Assembly: GCA_030603495.1 (NCBI GenBank)
Contig: JAUVXR010000036.1
Coordinates: 1 to 24,854, forward strand
DNA from: a bacterium
Lineage (GTDB): Bacteria; Armatimonadota; Zipacnadia; Zipacnadales; Zipacnadaceae
Direction: 5' to 3'
Length of the DNA stretch: 24,854 nt
Numbering within the stretch: position 1 is the first letter of the stretch; the number at the start of each line of letters is the position of its first letter. Both the position numbers and the translations under genes were made by a program. This document shows, one piece after another, positions 24,781-24,854 of the stretch. The notes beneath the pieces are model-generated. The model searched no databases. It was not told where the DNA came from and worked only from the letters and a program-made list of their open reading frames with translations.

Positions 24781-24854
24781 TCAGTGGCCTGCAAGCGGTT
24801 CCACGACTACTGCTGTGAACACGGTATACCTCTTACCGACGACTGCTTCACCAT
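24781..24854 (-). CDS. C-terminal end of an unidentified gene, 5' truncated by the window edge
   Basis: One minus-strand frame is open from the window edge to TGA at 24781-24783, giving 23 residues (GEAVVGKRYTVFTAVVVEP then LAGH). The stop abuts the rpoZ ATG, as expected for coupled operon genes. In many bacteria gmk precedes rpoZ, but this end does not look like guanylate kinase. The other two frames contain stops. The fragment is too short to identify. Confidence 0.4.
   Translation of the reverse strand, partial: GEAVVGKRYTVFTAVVVEPLAGH

Noticed and set aside
1-24854. Mobile elements, CRISPR arrays, tRNA or rRNA genes.
   Set aside because: I saw no transposase or integrase motifs, no regularly spaced repeats and no tRNA-like cloverleaf or rRNA segments on either strand; short intergenic gaps leave little room for them.

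Overview
This window looks like a chromosomal segment, rich in G and C, from a diderm (Gram-negative-type) bacterium of a poorly characterised lineage. The diderm inference rests on three adjacent Kdo (lipopolysaccharide inner core) genes, kdsB, kdsA and kdsD. The mix of a Cys-type KdsA, a type III pantothenate kinase, an S55-peptidase/beta-propeller secreted protein and an unusual gene order does not match Proteobacteria. It is more reminiscent of Armatimonadota-like or other mostly uncultured phyla, but the phylum is a low-confidence guess. No rRNA, tRNA, transposase, phage gene, integrase or CRISPR array was seen. Coding density is high and no gene-free stretch exceeds 300 bases.

Layout. 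Bases 1-4881 run on the + strand: the end of a GT4-type glycosyltransferase, then carB and mtnA. mtnA collides tail to tail with, and overlaps by 73 bases, a very large minus-strand gene (4809-8939). That gene encodes an exported protein with a SpoIVB-like S55 peptidase region, a seven-repeat beta-propeller and Ig-like domains. A 273-base divergent promoter region (8940-9212) separates it from a + strand operon (9213-13570): a GntR/HutC regulator, a YfhO-type GT-C membrane protein, a DPM1-like GT2 glycosyltransferase and a four-helix EmrE/ArnE-like protein. The last three have the composition of a three-component extracytoplasmic glycosylation system (lipid-linked sugar synthase, flippase, GT-C transferase).

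From 24854 back to 13597 everything is on the minus strand and tightly packed, in transcription order: the end of an unidentified ORF, rpoZ (omega), dnaJ, prmA, kdsB, kdsA, kdsD, a calcineurin-like metallophosphatase, coaX, a conserved protein of unknown function (the family often called 'quinate 5-dehydrogenase'), a homologue of cyanobacterial acyl-ACP reductase, lysS, and a UbiA-family polyprenyl-phosphate phosphoribosyltransferase. Several junctions are 4-base ATGA/TTGA overlaps, so much of this is probably translated in a coupled way.

The most interesting parts are (i) the unknown protein plus acyl-ACP-reductase-like pair tied to coaX, (ii) the GntR-YfhO-GT2-small-flippase operon, (iii) the S55 protein, whose peptidase motifs appear in the opposite order from SpoIVB, and (iv) a Kdo cluster with no kdsC but an unusual metallophosphatase next to it.
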